The translations under genes and the position numbers were made by a program. The notes under the pieces were generated by a model that saw only the letters and a program-made list of their open reading frames with translations, was not told the DNA's origin and searched no databases. Below, one piece after another: positions 17,386-27,600 of a stretch of 64,000 nt of DNA; the stretch's first letter is position 1; every line of letters starts with the position of its first letter. The DNA is from Planctomycetaceae bacterium (lineage in GTDB: Bacteria > Planctomycetota > Planctomycetia > Planctomycetales > Planctomycetaceae): assembly GCA_020638955.1 (NCBI GenBank), contig JACKHO010000004.1, forward strand, positions 310,001 to 374,000, read 5' to 3'.

Positions 17386-20157
17386 CTACCAATTGACAGC
17401 GGCAGCTTCCGCATCTTCCAACTCAGGCAACCGCCGGCCGTAGCCGTGCTTCTCAATAAGCACCCGCGCCTTGGCCAGTTCGTCGCGGTCACGAAACAAC
17501 CGGGCGCGGTGCAAATGCACATCCGCCAAATACAACGGCATCGGGCCCCGCTTGGCAATCTGCTCCGCTTCATCCAGCAACCGCTTCGCCTCGTCGGGTT
17601 GCTTGCCGAGCGTGGCGTAATACCACGCGGCAGTCAGCAGGGCTTTGGGGAGGTGATTCAGACTATTCGCCTTGCGGAAGGCGTTCAGGGAGGTGGTAAC
17701 TTGTGTCACCAGTGTCTCGGGGACATCGCCGCTGAGCAATGCCCGGTAGAGTGCTGATCGGGCCAGCGTAATGTGGTCGAGGGCAATTGAAAGTAGTGGA
17801 TATTTATCGTGATGCCACTCCAAAGTCTGCCTCGCGCGGTATTCGGCGTCGTCACACTGATTGTTGAACGTTGAAGGGAGGGCGTTGAAGACATGCAAAC
17901 CCGGTGCGTGTCGCACTACCATTTGCCAAGCGGCTTGTTCGGTTGAGGCCAGCAGTAGGTCGACGTAGCGGAATCCCTGTACTGAATAGAGTATGGGATA
18001 ACGGGATTGCCTCTTCTCTTGAAGCACCTCTGCTTCAGAGAAAAGTTGCCTAGCCTCATCAGTTGTGCCGGACTGATGCAGGGCATCCGCGGCAGTTGTA
18101 CGATTTAGCATGCGTTGAAACTGGTCACCACTCTCGTCAGCAAATTTGACGGCAAGGCGGCCATGGGCGACCGCCTGTGTGAGTTGTCCTAACGTCAATT
18201 CCAACTCACTCAAGTTACTTGCACTCATTGCGACTCTTGTCGACTGATCGATTTGATCGGAATCTGTACTCACATTTTTGGTTGCTGACTCAGCGATTCT
18301 TACAGTAGCCCCCATCGGCTCCAAGGCCTCGCTTAGCCGTCCGAGTGCCCGAAGATTGAAAGCCGCAACAGCAAGCAGCCAGGCCTGATCGGATTCCTTG
18401 AGATTTAGTGAGACCTGTGACCAAGGGGTAGAAAAAAAGGCGGCGACGGCTCCGAGGTCAGTCCCAATCGCCCCGAGTCGGTATGTGCTGTAGAATCCAT
18501 TATGCTCAGCCCCACGGAGAACGCGGTCGACGTAGACTTCGTGCAGCGCCTCCTGATGCCGTCCCGCGAGGCAGCCGTGGGTGACGGCTTCGTAGAGTGG
18601 TTGCAGGCCCTGCAGTGTGTCGGGCCGGTGTTCGGTGGTTTCGCACAAATGGTCGAACAGCCGGGAATGGGCTTCGCGGAACGCTTCGGGCTGCTCCTTC
18701 TTTAACTGCTCGGCGAAGTATTCGCGGACGAGGGGGTGGGCGTCGACGGAAGGTTGAAGGTCTTGGGGTGACGGTTGAGTGCGGGAAATGAGGTCGCGGT
18801 CGGCGAGGTCGTTGATGGCTATGTTCCAGTCGGTTTCATCCAGGTCGACGAGATTGTCCGTCAGTCCTTCAATGGCTGGCTTCGCACGAAGTGCGCCGAG
18901 ACAGCCGGGGGAAATGGGTCGGTCAAACAGTCCCGTCAGCCGCAGGATGTCCAGTTCGATTTGCTCGACCGAACCCGCCGACTTCAGCCAGTTCTCATAG
19001 GCCAGCATGACCTTGAACGCCGAGCGTCCCTTTCGCTTGAGGTCGGCCTTTTTGAATCCGATTTCCTTGTAGTGTCGTATGTCCCTATCGGGATAAGCAC
19101 GGGCGATGAATCTTCCCAAGAGCTGCAACGTCAGTGCATGGCCGCCAGCATCTTCCCAGGCTTCTTCGAGTTCCTTGTCCGTCCCCACCACCTGCAGGTG
19201 TCGCAGCAGCGAAATAGCCGCTTCCAGCAACAACTTGTCGAGCTTCTCTTCCTTTGTCGTCCCCACCGATTCAATGTTCGTTAAATGTTCCCGGGTGGTA
19301 ATGACACACAGCCCGGGGTTCTCATTCGCCAAACTTTGAATGAGTGCTTCGAGGCCCTGGTCTTTCAGCCGGCCCGCCTGACCTGACTTATCAGTCACGG
19401 GATACTGCAGCGGCTCGATGCCGTCGAGTACCAGCAATGTGCGGTGCTGCCGCATCAACTTCGCCAGCCGTTCACCACGTTCCCAAGGGCCGCCCAACAG
19501 TGGGTTTTCATCACCGAAGAATTCCAGGGCTGTCTGGATAAACAAATCCGCCGAAGTCTGCCGCGACTCGCCCGTTCCCTGCGAATAAAACGACCAGTCA
19601 AAATACCGCTCAACGCCGGGCCATCCCCGCTTCGCAAAATGCTCACTCACCCAATGCGAAACCAGCGACGTCTTCCCCACCCCGCCCCACGCCACGAGCG
19701 TGTAAACATTGGTCCCATCATTCCAGACGGCATCCAACGCCGCCAGTTGCGTTTCACGACCGAAGAGAATGGTGGGAGCGTGCCGGAGAATTCGCGATGG
19801 AGCGATGTTGACTTGATCGCCGCCGGTTGATTTCAACTCGATGACATCGCGCCCGTCGAAACTCGCCGGGAGTTTGCAGTTGTCAATGCGAACCGGAATG
19901 ATCGGTTTTCCCTTCGCCCGAGCAAACTGAACTTCTTTGTCGACCCAGTAAGACTGCACCGAGGCCTGCGACAAAATGACGACAAACGCGTCGCACTTCT
20001 GAATGCCTTCTTCAATCTTCGGCCAGAAGTATTCATCGGGCCGAATACTGTGACTGTCGTTGAAAACCTCGTCAAACCCGAGACTGCCGACAAGCTGCAC
20101 AAACTCCTGCACGTAGCGGTCGTCTGGACTGCTGTGACTAATAAACGCCGACGCCAT
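17386..20157 (-). CDS. TIR-NB-ARC/STAND ATPase with C-terminal TPR-like repeats
   Basis: This 923-residue NLR-like protein has three parts. A TIR domain (1-125) starts MASAFISHSSPDDRYV; the helix SVQSYWVDKEVQFA carries the Glu75 expected for NADase-type TIRs. A STAND NTPase (about 130-500) has FGRETQLAAL, Walker A GGVGKTSL (158-165), Walker B TLLVLDG (240-246), a TTRE sensor and AGGHALTLQLLGRF. A helical-repeat region (about 510-923) has TPR-like units such as NLRALGRLSEALEPM. In characterised bacterial TIR-STAND proteins the repeats sense a trigger, the NTPase oligomerises, and the TIR depletes NAD or makes a signal. A role in phage defence is inferred. It borders a mobile-element graveyard. 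Confidence 0.88.
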   Translation of the reverse strand: MASAFISHSSPDDRYVQEFVQLVGSLGFDEVFNDSHSIRPDEYFWPKIEEGIQKCDAFVVILSQASVQSYWVDKEVQFARAKGKPIIPVRIDNCKLPASFDGRDVIELKSTGGDQVNIAPSRILRHAPTILFGRETQLAALDAVWNDGTNVYTLVAWGGVGKTSLVSHWVSEHFAKRGWPGVERYFDWSFYSQGTGESRQTSADLFIQTALEFFGDENPLLGGPWERGERLAKLMRQHRTLLVLDGIEPLQYPVTDKSGQAGRLKDQGLEALIQSLANENPGLCVITTREHLTNIESVGTTKEEKLDKLLLEAAISLLRHLQVVGTDKELEEAWEDAGGHALTLQLLGRFIARAYPDRDIRHYKEIGFKKADLKRKGRSAFKVMLAYENWLKSAGSVEQIELDILRLTGLFDRPISPGCLGALRAKPAIEGLTDNLVDLDETDWNIAINDLADRDLISRTQPSPQDLQPSVDAHPLVREYFAEQLKKEQPEAFREAHSRLFDHLCETTEHRPDTLQGLQPLYEAVTHGCLAGRHQEALHEVYVDRVLRGAEHNGFYSTYRLGAIGTDLGAVAAFFSTPWSQVSLNLKESDQAWLLAVAAFNLRALGRLSEALEPMGATVRIAESATKNVSTDSDQIDQSTRVAMSASNLSELELTLGQLTQAVAHGRLAVKFADESGDQFQRMLNRTTAADALHQSGTTDEARQLFSEAEVLQEKRQSRYPILYSVQGFRYVDLLLASTEQAAWQMVVRHAPGLHVFNALPSTFNNQCDDAEYRARQTLEWHHDKYPLLSIALDHITLARSALYRALLSGDVPETLVTQVTTSLNAFRKANSLNHLPKALLTAAWYYATLGKQPDEAKRLLDEAEQIAKRGPMPLYLADVHLHRARLFRDRDELAKARVLIEKHGYGRRLPELEDAEAAAVNW

Positions 20158-20300
20158 AAAGCCCTCACGAATTCGTGTGAACGGAATCCTTGGAGTGGAT
20201 TGGCATTATAGCTTGAGCAGGTGTGGCAAAACTATTGAGTCGGTCAAGAATGCTTTGGCAACTGCTTCGCAAACAGACTTCAGTGGACGAGCGAGTCAGC

Positions 20301-20326
20301 CGGGGGGCAGAAATTACCGCCCCCCG
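20301..20326. other. GC-rich hairpin upstream of the TIR-STAND gene
   Basis: CGGGGGGC (20301-20308), loop AGAAATTACC, GCCCCCCG (20319-20326): a perfect 8-bp stem of G and C only. It lies 144 bases upstream of the TIR-STAND start and 9 bases from the IS630 end. There is no T-run, so it is not a standard terminator. It may be the leftover end of an interrupted transcription unit or a regulatory structure. Confidence 0.45.
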
Positions 20327-20334
20327 ACGACGCC

Positions 20335-21124
20335 CTAGTGCTGCGTCAGTCTTAAAAAGTCGGGTTGCGAAGATTGATTGAGGGATGAAGACTATGACAA
20401 CGACAGGAGGTTGTCATGGTCAAAATATACATTGTTCGCCTCACGGATGAGGAACGGCAGGCACTGGATGGTGTCATCAAAAAGCTCAAGGGATCGGCGC
20501 AGAAGGTACGCCGTGCCCAAATTCTGCTGAAGGCCAACGCCGACGGACCGGCATGGACCGATGCTCGAATTGCCCAGACGTTCGATTGCCAAACTCGGAC
20601 CATCGAAAAGCTGAGGAAGCGATTTGTGGAAGAAGGGTTTGACGTCGCACTTCATGGGAAAGCACGCTGCATGCCGCCTCGAGAGAAGATCCTGGATGGA
20701 GAACAGGAAGCCAAAGTCATTGCCCTCCCGCTCGGTCCGGCTCCGGAAGGTTGTGGTAACTGGTCGCTGAGACTGCTCGCAAATAAAATTGTGGAGTTGG
20801 AAATCGTCGATTCGATCAGCCATGAAACGGTGCGACAGACGCTCAAAAAAACGGCATAACGCAGCGAAAGATTCAGTACTGGGTCATCCCGCCGGAAGCC
20901 GACGCCGAGTTCGTTGCTCACATGGAAAACGTGTTGGCAACCTACGCACAACCGTACGATCCGAAGGTTCCTGTGCTTTGTATGGACGAACAGCCTGTGC
21001 AGTTGACCAAGGAGACACGCACGCCCATTCCAGCGACGAAGCAGCATGCTCGCCGCGTCGACTACGAATACGAACGAGCGGGAACGGCCTGTGTGTTCAT
21101 GTTTACTGAACCCAAACGCGCTGT
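20335..21124 (+). mobile_element. IS630-family insertion sequence, right part deleted
   Basis: The left end is recognisable at CTAG (20335-20338) followed by TGCTGCGTCAGTCTT. IS630 elements insert at TA, usually within CTAG. The transposase reading frame begins at 20416. Similarity stops near 21112-21124 in the middle of the catalytic domain, and no right terminal repeat or second CTAG follows. The element is therefore immobile on its own. Its broken right side is joined to unrelated gene fragments. Confidence 0.75.
20416..21124 (+). pseudogene. IS630 transposase, programmed -1 frameshift, truncated
   Basis: AGGAGG lies 5 bases before ATG 20416. The first frame (147 codons) encodes paired helix-turn-helix segments (KVRRAQILLKANADGPAWTD, IAQTFDCQTRTIEKLRKRF) and ends at TAA 20857-20859. 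A run of seven A at 20845-20851 (LKK codons) allows a -1 slip. Reading then continues NGITQRKIQYWVIPPEADAE and VPVLCMDEQPVQL, which holds the first catalytic Asp. This is the normal two-frame arrangement of many IS630 members, so the frameshift itself is not damage. The damage is loss of everything after FMFTEPKRAV, including the second Asp and the Glu of the DDE triad. Confidence 0.8.
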
Positions 21125-21488
21125 TCAGCGCATTGACACCCTGTCAGTGATCGGTGGGTTTCTCGACGGGTTGCAGATCTCCTTCGGCGTTGGACTCAAT
21201 ACGATCATCGGCGCGAGGGGGACGGGGAAAACTACTGCCGTTGAATTCATCGGATACGTCTTGGACTCGATGCCGAGCCGGGAACACGCGGCCGATGAAT
21301 GGAAACGGATTGATACGCTCGTTAAACGCAATCTCGGGGGCGGACGGATCTGCGTTGGCATCCGTGCCCGCGATGGTTCGAAATACAATGTGACCCGGTC
21401 CGTCGGCGATGAACCCATCATCCTGGACTCCGAGAACCAGCCGGTCTTCGTCAGATCCGGGAGTTCATCCCCGGCCACAAAACCATGA
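21125..21488 (+). pseudogene. N-terminal fragment of an SMC/Rad50-like AAA ATPase
   Basis: In frame with the truncated transposase, the translation changes to RIDTLSVIGGFLDG, then ISFGVGLNTIIGARGTGKTT. That is the N-terminal strand, Walker A and following helix of an ABC/SMC-type ATPase of the kind found in conflict systems. It continues to about EPIILDSENQPVF and then breaks into an unrelated short tail. No Walker B, signature motif or coiled coil remains. The original was probably a protein of many hundreds of residues. Only the nucleotide-binding start survives. Confidence 0.6.
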
Positions 21489-21637
21489 AACATGACGGGA
21501 CGGGATTTGGACTACTGACCGCTAGGAGGTACATCGAGGGACACGGCGGCTCGCTCGATCTTGACAGTCAGATTCAGGCCGGGACGAAAGTGAGGATCGT
21601 CCTGCCGATTGAAAGCACGGGAGAACCGCCAGAATGA
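21455..21637 (+). pseudogene. C-terminal fragment of a histidine kinase (HATPase end)
   Basis: In another frame the translation reads REFIPGHKTMKHDGTGFGLL, then TARRYIEGHGGSLDLDSQ and GTKVRIVLPIES, ending at TGA 21635-21637. These are the G1/G2 boxes and final strands of a HATPase_c domain. The N-terminal box, the dimerisation His and all sensor domains are missing. Its stop overlaps the next fragment's ATG (ATGA), the usual coupling of a kinase with its response regulator. Confidence 0.65.
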
Positions 21638-21765
21638 CTCTGCGCGCACTGATCGTTGATGACGATCCCAATATAGTAGATGTGGTTTCCGACATCGTGA
21701 CGTCGCTCGGTCACGAACACGATTCGGCCTGCTGTCAGGACGATGTCCGTCAGCGGTTGGCGTAG
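21634..21765 (+). pseudogene. N-terminal fragment of a response regulator
   Basis: Forty-three residues starting MTLRALIVDDDPNIVDVVSD carry the acidic pocket of a receiver domain. They end abruptly at ...DDVRQRLA with TAG, before the phospho-acceptor Asp. GGGAG lies 9 bases before ATG. With the preceding kinase tail, it is the relic of a two-component pair whose flanks have been deleted. Confidence 0.65.
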
Positions 21766-21817
21766 CCTGCTTTGCAAGTTGGAATTCCGGTGAGAACTAC
21801 GGCGACTGAACTACTGC

Positions 21818-23029
21818 TTACAATCCAATTTCCAAGGGATCGAGGATGAACGTAATCCATTCGGGGAGTTTTTCCCAATAATCCGGTGGCAGCGAATGAG
21901 TGTCCAGCCCCGGATATGAAATGTGTTTTACGTGAGCTTCCAACCTTTTGAGCTGGTCGGCATATTCCCGTGTGTTCCGAACGTTTCCAGGACGTTCCCC
22001 TGCATTGCAGGTCGCGACGAAACCTTGCCGAAAGTGGGCTGCGCCGGGCGAAAGCTGGCCAATGCGGGATTCGCTAAAACCTCCCGGGGACATAATGATG
22101 CCGCCTGCATACTTCTCCGGTTTAAAGGCCGCGATTTCGCCAGCCATTTTTCCAACTTGGGAAAAGCCAATCAGTACGAGCTTCCCTTTGGCAGGGACAA
22201 GTTGTCCTTCAACTTCTTTGAGACATGCGTCAATCCTGGCATCATCCCTGGTGACGTTCTCGGCCCATACAAAACTGGTCGGCCCCTTGGGGACCGAGCC
22301 GCTCACCCCCAGGAAGGCGACATGTAATTCGTCGGCGAATTCCTGATAATCATCGAAAATGAAGTGACTCGGGCGTGATCCCATACCGTGAAGTCCAATG
22401 ACGACGGGAATGGCTTCCTTCCCATCGTAGCCTGTTGGCAGAATCAACACGGTCTCGGAAAGGTCACACGTTTCCCAATAGCGGTTGTACTGCTTCAGAT
22501 AATTGTGGATTTTCTGCCAGCGCGAGTCAGCGCGTACCAACGTCAAATCAAAGTCTTCGCCGGCCCAGTCTGAGTCGACGCCTTCTTCTGCAGCGGCCTT
22601 TTGCAAGAAGTAGATTGCGGCATCCACCTGCCCTGCGAGTGAGTAATAGCAGGCGAGGTTGTACATTCCGTCAGGGCTCTCACCATTAATGACCGACCAG
22701 TGCTGCAATTGGGCACCAATGTCGTACTTTTTATCTGCCACGGCGGCCTGTGCCGACACCGCGAGCAACGCGGAGTTCATCGTTGAAAGATCAGCCTCGC
22801 CAAGCGTTTCCGAGGGATGTGGAGGTTCGGGCAAGTCAAATGGTGGCTCGGGCTTCTCGGTTGAACCTGGCGTGAACAGAGGGACCTCAGCGGAATCAAC
22901 GGAATCATCCGATAAAACATTATCCGCCGGTCCCTGGTCTTTACATCCGAGGACACAGGTCAATGCGAAGACGCACAGCACGACAAGCGCCGTAGTGCCT
23001 CGGAGAAAACGAAAGCAACCTGCGAACAT
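21818..23029 (-). CDS. Lipoprotein with alpha/beta-hydrolase domain
   Basis: This 403-residue protein has an N-terminal hydrophobic segment and lipobox VLGC (Cys29), predicting a lipid-anchored envelope protein. A Pro/Glu-rich linker follows. Then comes a short TPR-like helical region (MYNLACYYSLAGQVDAAIYFLQKA) and an esterase-type alpha/beta-hydrolase domain. The hydrolase has IPVVIGLHGMGSRP (oxyanion strand), LIGFSQVGKMA (nucleophile Ser in GxSxxG) and a candidate catalytic His in YPGLDTHSLP. The layout resembles phospholipase/carboxylesterase and PHB-depolymerase-like esterases. The substrate is unknown. The gene follows the graveyard tail to tail. Confidence 0.75.
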   Translation of the reverse strand: MFAGCFRFLRGTTALVVLCVFALTCVLGCKDQGPADNVLSDDSVDSAEVPLFTPGSTEKPEPPFDLPEPPHPSETLGEADLSTMNSALLAVSAQAAVADKKYDIGAQLQHWSVINGESPDGMYNLACYYSLAGQVDAAIYFLQKAAAEEGVDSDWAGEDFDLTLVRADSRWQKIHNYLKQYNRYWETCDLSETVLILPTGYDGKEAIPVVIGLHGMGSRPSHFIFDDYQEFADELHVAFLGVSGSVPKGPTSFVWAENVTRDDARIDACLKEVEGQLVPAKGKLVLIGFSQVGKMAGEIAAFKPEKYAGGIIMSPGGFSESRIGQLSPGAAHFRQGFVATCNAGERPGNVRNTREYADQLKRLEAHVKHISYPGLDTHSLPPDYWEKLPEWITFILDPLEIGL

Positions 23030-23211
23030 ACGAAACTCTTTCGATTGGAATTACCCGTCACAAACTGAGCGAACCAACGATAGTGCTGATCGTGGTCGAG
23101 TCCGGTGCTTTCACCAGTTCAATCCCGCAAACACTAGACTGGCCGTAAGGGAAGCACAGTACGGTTTATGAGTTTAAATGTCCACAATGAAGCCACCGGT
23201 CGCAGCCCAGT

Positions 23212-23823
23212 CTACGGTGCTTCGGGAGTTTCTTCGTCAATCTTCGTCCACTCCGTGTTGAAGTAGATTCTTTGAATCGCGTTTTCGAGGACCCAGAATC
23301 GGAAGTCTCCGAAATTCGCGTCGTCCTCGTACTCACTCTTCTGGTCGTCGGCGAACTGAATTGTCAGTCGCGATAGTACGGGATCGGAATTTCCGGGCAC
23401 ATGCCCAAGAGTCTCTTCCGGACCGACTTCTTTCATGAGCGTCTCATAGAGAAGACACAAACGACCGTAATCAAACAGGTCGATCTTTCCAGAATACACG
23501 CCCAGTTTCTCCACCCCCGAAAGGCCGTGATACCTGGCTGTGCCGTCACGATGAAACTCAATTCTGTATCTCGTACCCGCTTTGAGATTGAGTAAATCTG
23601 GCGGCCCAAACTTCTGGAAGTGAAAGGCCTTGATGGGGAGAGATTGGCGAATTCGAACAGATTCGTCCTGTCGATAGGGCTGCCCCAGGAACGCATATAT
23701 TCCACTAGGTTTTCCTTTCCAATTCGACTTGGGCTCGTCTCCCAGCGACAATGAACAATTGACGCAGACCAACACCAAATTCATGGCGAAGAAAACAAAA
23801 AACACATGACGAGACCTGCGCAT
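23212..23823 (-). CDS. Exported hypothetical protein, DUF6438-like
   Basis: This 203-residue protein has a signal peptide (hydrophobic about 7-26, then SLSLGDEPKS). The mature part contains YRIEFHRDGTARYHGLSGVE, then GVYSGKIDLFDYGRLCLLYE, a pattern I associate with DUF6438-type domains (beta strands around a Gly-Thr turn). I am not sure of the family. No enzymatic motif is seen. It lies between two other small minus-strand genes without tight coupling. Confidence 0.55.
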   Translation of the reverse strand: MRRSRHVFFVFFAMNLVLVCVNCSLSLGDEPKSNWKGKPSGIYAFLGQPYRQDESVRIRQSLPIKAFHFQKFGPPDLLNLKAGTRYRIEFHRDGTARYHGLSGVEKLGVYSGKIDLFDYGRLCLLYETLMKEVGPEETLGHVPGNSDPVLSRLTIQFADDQKSEYEDDANFGDFRFWVLENAIQRIYFNTEWTKIDEETPEAP

Positions 23824-23944
23824 TGTGCCTCTCCGAATGAAAGAAACTCAGGCTCGCCCTGTAGGCAAGCTGTCGAACGAGTCGAACTCAAGGATAACGC
23901 AAATCGCGACCGATTGACCACGGCTGCCCACCGTCTCCAAGGCC

Positions 23945-24460
23945 TCAGATTGTCTTGGACCCAGTGTATGGTATCCACACATGCGCATCATCAAATTCTA
24001 CAAAGTATTCGGATGTTGGCAGCTGCTTCAGAAGCGATTTACTTGCGATGATTCCGCGAAATAAACCGTCGCGAATCTCTGCCGCCCAATAAGTGCTGAG
24101 TTCATCAACTTCAAGTAAAAAGTCAACGTCCCAGCCAACTAGCGCGAGCTGATAACCCGGTGCACCGCGAAGGCAATCATAGAGGAACGCACCAAGTCGA
24201 GTCAGTTGTGCGTCAGTAAGAGGAATCCGCTCGTCGGTTTCGTCAAGTGCGACACCGTAACCAACGTTCGCCGGCACAACGGACACTTGAAACCGCGTCG
24301 GGTTGGTGTAGGGGTATCCGGACACGAGTGGGGGGTGAATCGTGATTGTGTATCCGTCGATCTCTACCGGACGGATACGGTGTTCGAGCCACTTGCAGCA
24401 GCGACGTGCCGCGTCTTCGTCTTCTGAGAAGTCAGCTACAAGCTCAAATACAACAGCCAT
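23945..24460 (-). CDS. Hypothetical protein, family not recognised
   Basis: This 171-residue soluble protein has no signal peptide. It is acidic, with a central beta-rich part (FQVSVVPANVGYGVAL) and a C-terminal segment YFVEFDDAHVWIPYTG. Size, acidity and gene neighbourhood (orphan genes beside a graveyard) resemble immunity or contact-system proteins, but no specific motif supports this. There is a 206-base gene-free gap between it and smc in which I see nothing notable. Confidence 0.5.
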   Translation of the reverse strand: MAVVFELVADFSEDEDAARRCCKWLEHRIRPVEIDGYTITIHPPLVSGYPYTNPTRFQVSVVPANVGYGVALDETDERIPLTDAQLTRLGAFLYDCLRGAPGYQLALVGWDVDFLLEVDELSTYWAAEIRDGLFRGIIASKSLLKQLPTSEYFVEFDDAHVWIPYTGSKTI

Positions 24461-24666
24461 CAGGATTCCGTTTTAGGGAATGACCAATCGTTAAAGGGAA
24501 GAACTTCTTGTGTACAACGTCCGATACAACGGGGATCCTCCGCGAGACACAAGAACATCCCATATGGCTATCACATGCATCTGGGTTCGTTAAACATTCT
24601 GGTAGCGCCGAGTACGACTCTCTCCTGCATTACACGCACATCAATTCATTCGATCTGCAATTTCTA

Positions 24667-27600
24667 CTACGCAGCACGCGTCGTATGGATTTCACCATTC
24701 TCGCCGACTTCTTCGAAGCGGACGGACATGCGTTTGGAGACGCCGGCCTGTTCCATGGTGACGCCATAGAGGACGTTGGCGGCGGTCATGGTGCGTTTGC
24801 GGTGCGTGATGACGACGAACTGCGTCATGTTGACGAATTCTTTGAGCACGGCGGCGTAGCGGTCGACGTTGGCATCATCGAGGGCGGCGTCCACTTCGTC
24901 CAGCACGCAGTAGGGGCTCGGCTTGCTTTTGAACATGGCGAACAGCAGGGCCACGGCGGTCATGGTTTTTTCACCACCGCTCAGCAGTGAGATGCTACGC
25001 AATTCCTTACCCGGCGGACGGGCCACAATGTCGATTCCACAGTCGAGTACGTCCTCCGCGTCTTCCAGGATGATGTCGGCATCACCCCCACCAAACAGTT
25101 TGCGGAACAGTTCGATGAAGTTGACCCGGATGACTTCGAACGTGTCGAGGAAAATCCGTTCACTTTCCGCGTTAATGCGGCCAATAATGGTCTCCAGCGC
25201 GTACTTCGCTTCTTCCAGGTCCTGCAACTGGGTGGCGAGCCGCGTGTAGCGTTCTTCCACTTCAGTCAATGTGTCGAGTGCGTCGGTGTTCACGTGGCCG
25301 AGTGCCTTCAGGCGGCGGCGGAGTTTCTCCACCGCTGCTTCCAGTTCGCCCCGTACTTCCTCATAGGGGTTGGAGCTCTCCAACTCCTCCCAAGTGAGCC
25401 CCTCGTTGTCTTCCCGCAACTGTTCCAGATAAACGCGGTACGCCGAGACGTCACTTGTCGCCAGTTCCTGCACCGTGACCTGATACTCCTCCTGAATGCG
25501 GGAGTCGAGCACCTGGATTTGCTGTTTGATATCTCGCAGATCGATTTCGATTTCGTGCCGTGCCTCAGCGAGTCGGCGTGATTGTGTCTGCAGTTCGTTC
25601 TTGCGTCGAGACGCAACAGTGCGGCTGGCCAACAGAGTTTGTCGCACACCGGCGCGGCCACGCATTTCTCCGTCGACGCGTTCGACTTCCACAAGGTGAA
25701 TTGCCGAGTCCGCACGCGCTCTCAGGATTTGCAGTTCGGCTCGTGAGAGTGCGGCCTGCGACTCCTTCAACTGGTCGTCGACTTCGGACAACTGTGCCTG
25801 ACGCGTGCGCTGAACTTCTTCCAGTTGGGTCTGCGATTCCGTGAGTCCGCGCAGTCGTTCCTCCAGTTTGATGAGAGAAACCTGCTCTGTCCGAATGATC
25901 GACTGTGCGTCGGCCAGAATGGATTCCGTTTCCTGGAGCTCGGCCTCTTCGCTTTCCACCTGCTGTGACCACGACGCAATTTCGGCGTCGAGCGTTTCGA
26001 GGTTTCCTTCCAGCTCTAAGACGGACGCTTCCAGTTCTTCGCGTCTGGCGAAAATCGATTCGACGGTGCGGAACTGTTCGGCATAGGAACGATCGAGGCG
26101 TTCGACTTCACGATCCTGTCCCGTGAGCTGGGTGGCACACTCTGTGACCAGCAGTGATTTGGTCCGCAGCTCTTCGGCCACTTCGTCGATGCGGTCATCA
26201 TGCGTTGTCAAAGTTTCGAGCAGGATTTCCTTTCGGTCCTGACACGACTCTATTCCCCGCTCGATTTGATGAATTTCATTGCGGAGCTGACGCAATTCAC
26301 TTTTGCGGGAGACAATGGAGGACTCATGCGGCATGGTCCCCAGAAAGACTTTGCCGTCGGCAGTCAGCAGTTCCCCTTCCTGGGTCACGAACTGACAAGG
26401 CTCCGTCAGTTCACTCATGAGCGCGCGGGCGACATCGAGCCCATCGACAATCCAGGTGTCTCCCAGGATACGACGTGCGAGTCCGGCGGCACCTTCGAAC
26501 TCTGCGACGACTTCATCTGCGCGTGCGATGACTCCCGGCCGCCCCGTTAAATCAAGACGCGACATTCGAGGTGCAGATTTTCGTTGCACGCCAGCATCCG
26601 TGTGCTCGACGATCGCACCCTCTTCCTGCAATGAGAGGAATCCGACACGACCTTCTACGGCCGCAGGTCCGCGCTGCAGATAGTCGAGCAAGGGGCCGAG
26701 ACTCTTGATGGCGACGAGCTGTGCGCGGCTGCCGAGTGCGACTTCGACCACCGGAGCCCATTCGAGCGGGACATCCAGCAAGTCGCGGACGAGTCCAATG
26801 ACGCCGTTCCAGGGGGGATAACGCGAAGACTTGGCACGCTTCAGGATGTCCCGGACGCCAATGGCAATGCCTTCCTGGCGACTTTCGAGTTCGTCAAGAA
26901 TCGACAAACGCGCCTGCAGGGCACTGCGTCGTTCCCGCAATTCGACCAGCAATGTATCCGCCTGCGACTGTTGACCCAGCAACGAATTGCGGTCGGCGGC
27001 GAGTCGCTCGTGCTGTTCCTTCGCTTCACGACAGGAAGATTCGGCTTCATGCAATGCCTGACGCCGGGTTTGTCGTTCCGCACTGGCCTGCTGGAGATTT
27101 CGTTCGACCTGTTCCAGTTTGAGTTGCGCTTCGCCTTCGCTCTGGATGGTTCCGTCGAGCTGCGATTTGCCGGTTATCAACTTTTCCTGCAGCGTACCGC
27201 GATGTTGCTGCTTCTCTTTGAACTCGTTGCGGCGTTTCGCGATGTCACTCCGGCGTTCTCCCACCTGCTTGTTCAGCAGGGAGAATTCCGCCTCTTTGGC
27301 CGAAACGGCTTCACGGGCTTTGGCGAACTCATGTTCCAGTTGGGTCAGCAATTCGCGGCTTTGGTCCCGCTGGTTTACGGCACTGTGAATCTCAACCAGC
27401 AGGCGACTCCGTCGCGTCCGTAAACGCGAGACCTCGACTGTAATTTCATTGCAGCGCACGGTCTGGTGTCGCACGGTCGACTCCAGCGATGCCATTCGTT
27501 CACGCTCAACCGCACCGGCCCGTTGCAGTTCGCGAAGTTCCGACTCCAGTGCCTGCAATTCGTTGTCAGCCGCTTCCTGTTCACGCTCGACCCGCTGCAT

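Noticed and set aside
20842..20860. Frameshift in the IS630 transposase as a damaging mutation
   Set aside because: The A7 run (20845-20851) with an in-frame continuation in -1 is the usual programmed slip of this family; the real damage is the 3' truncation.
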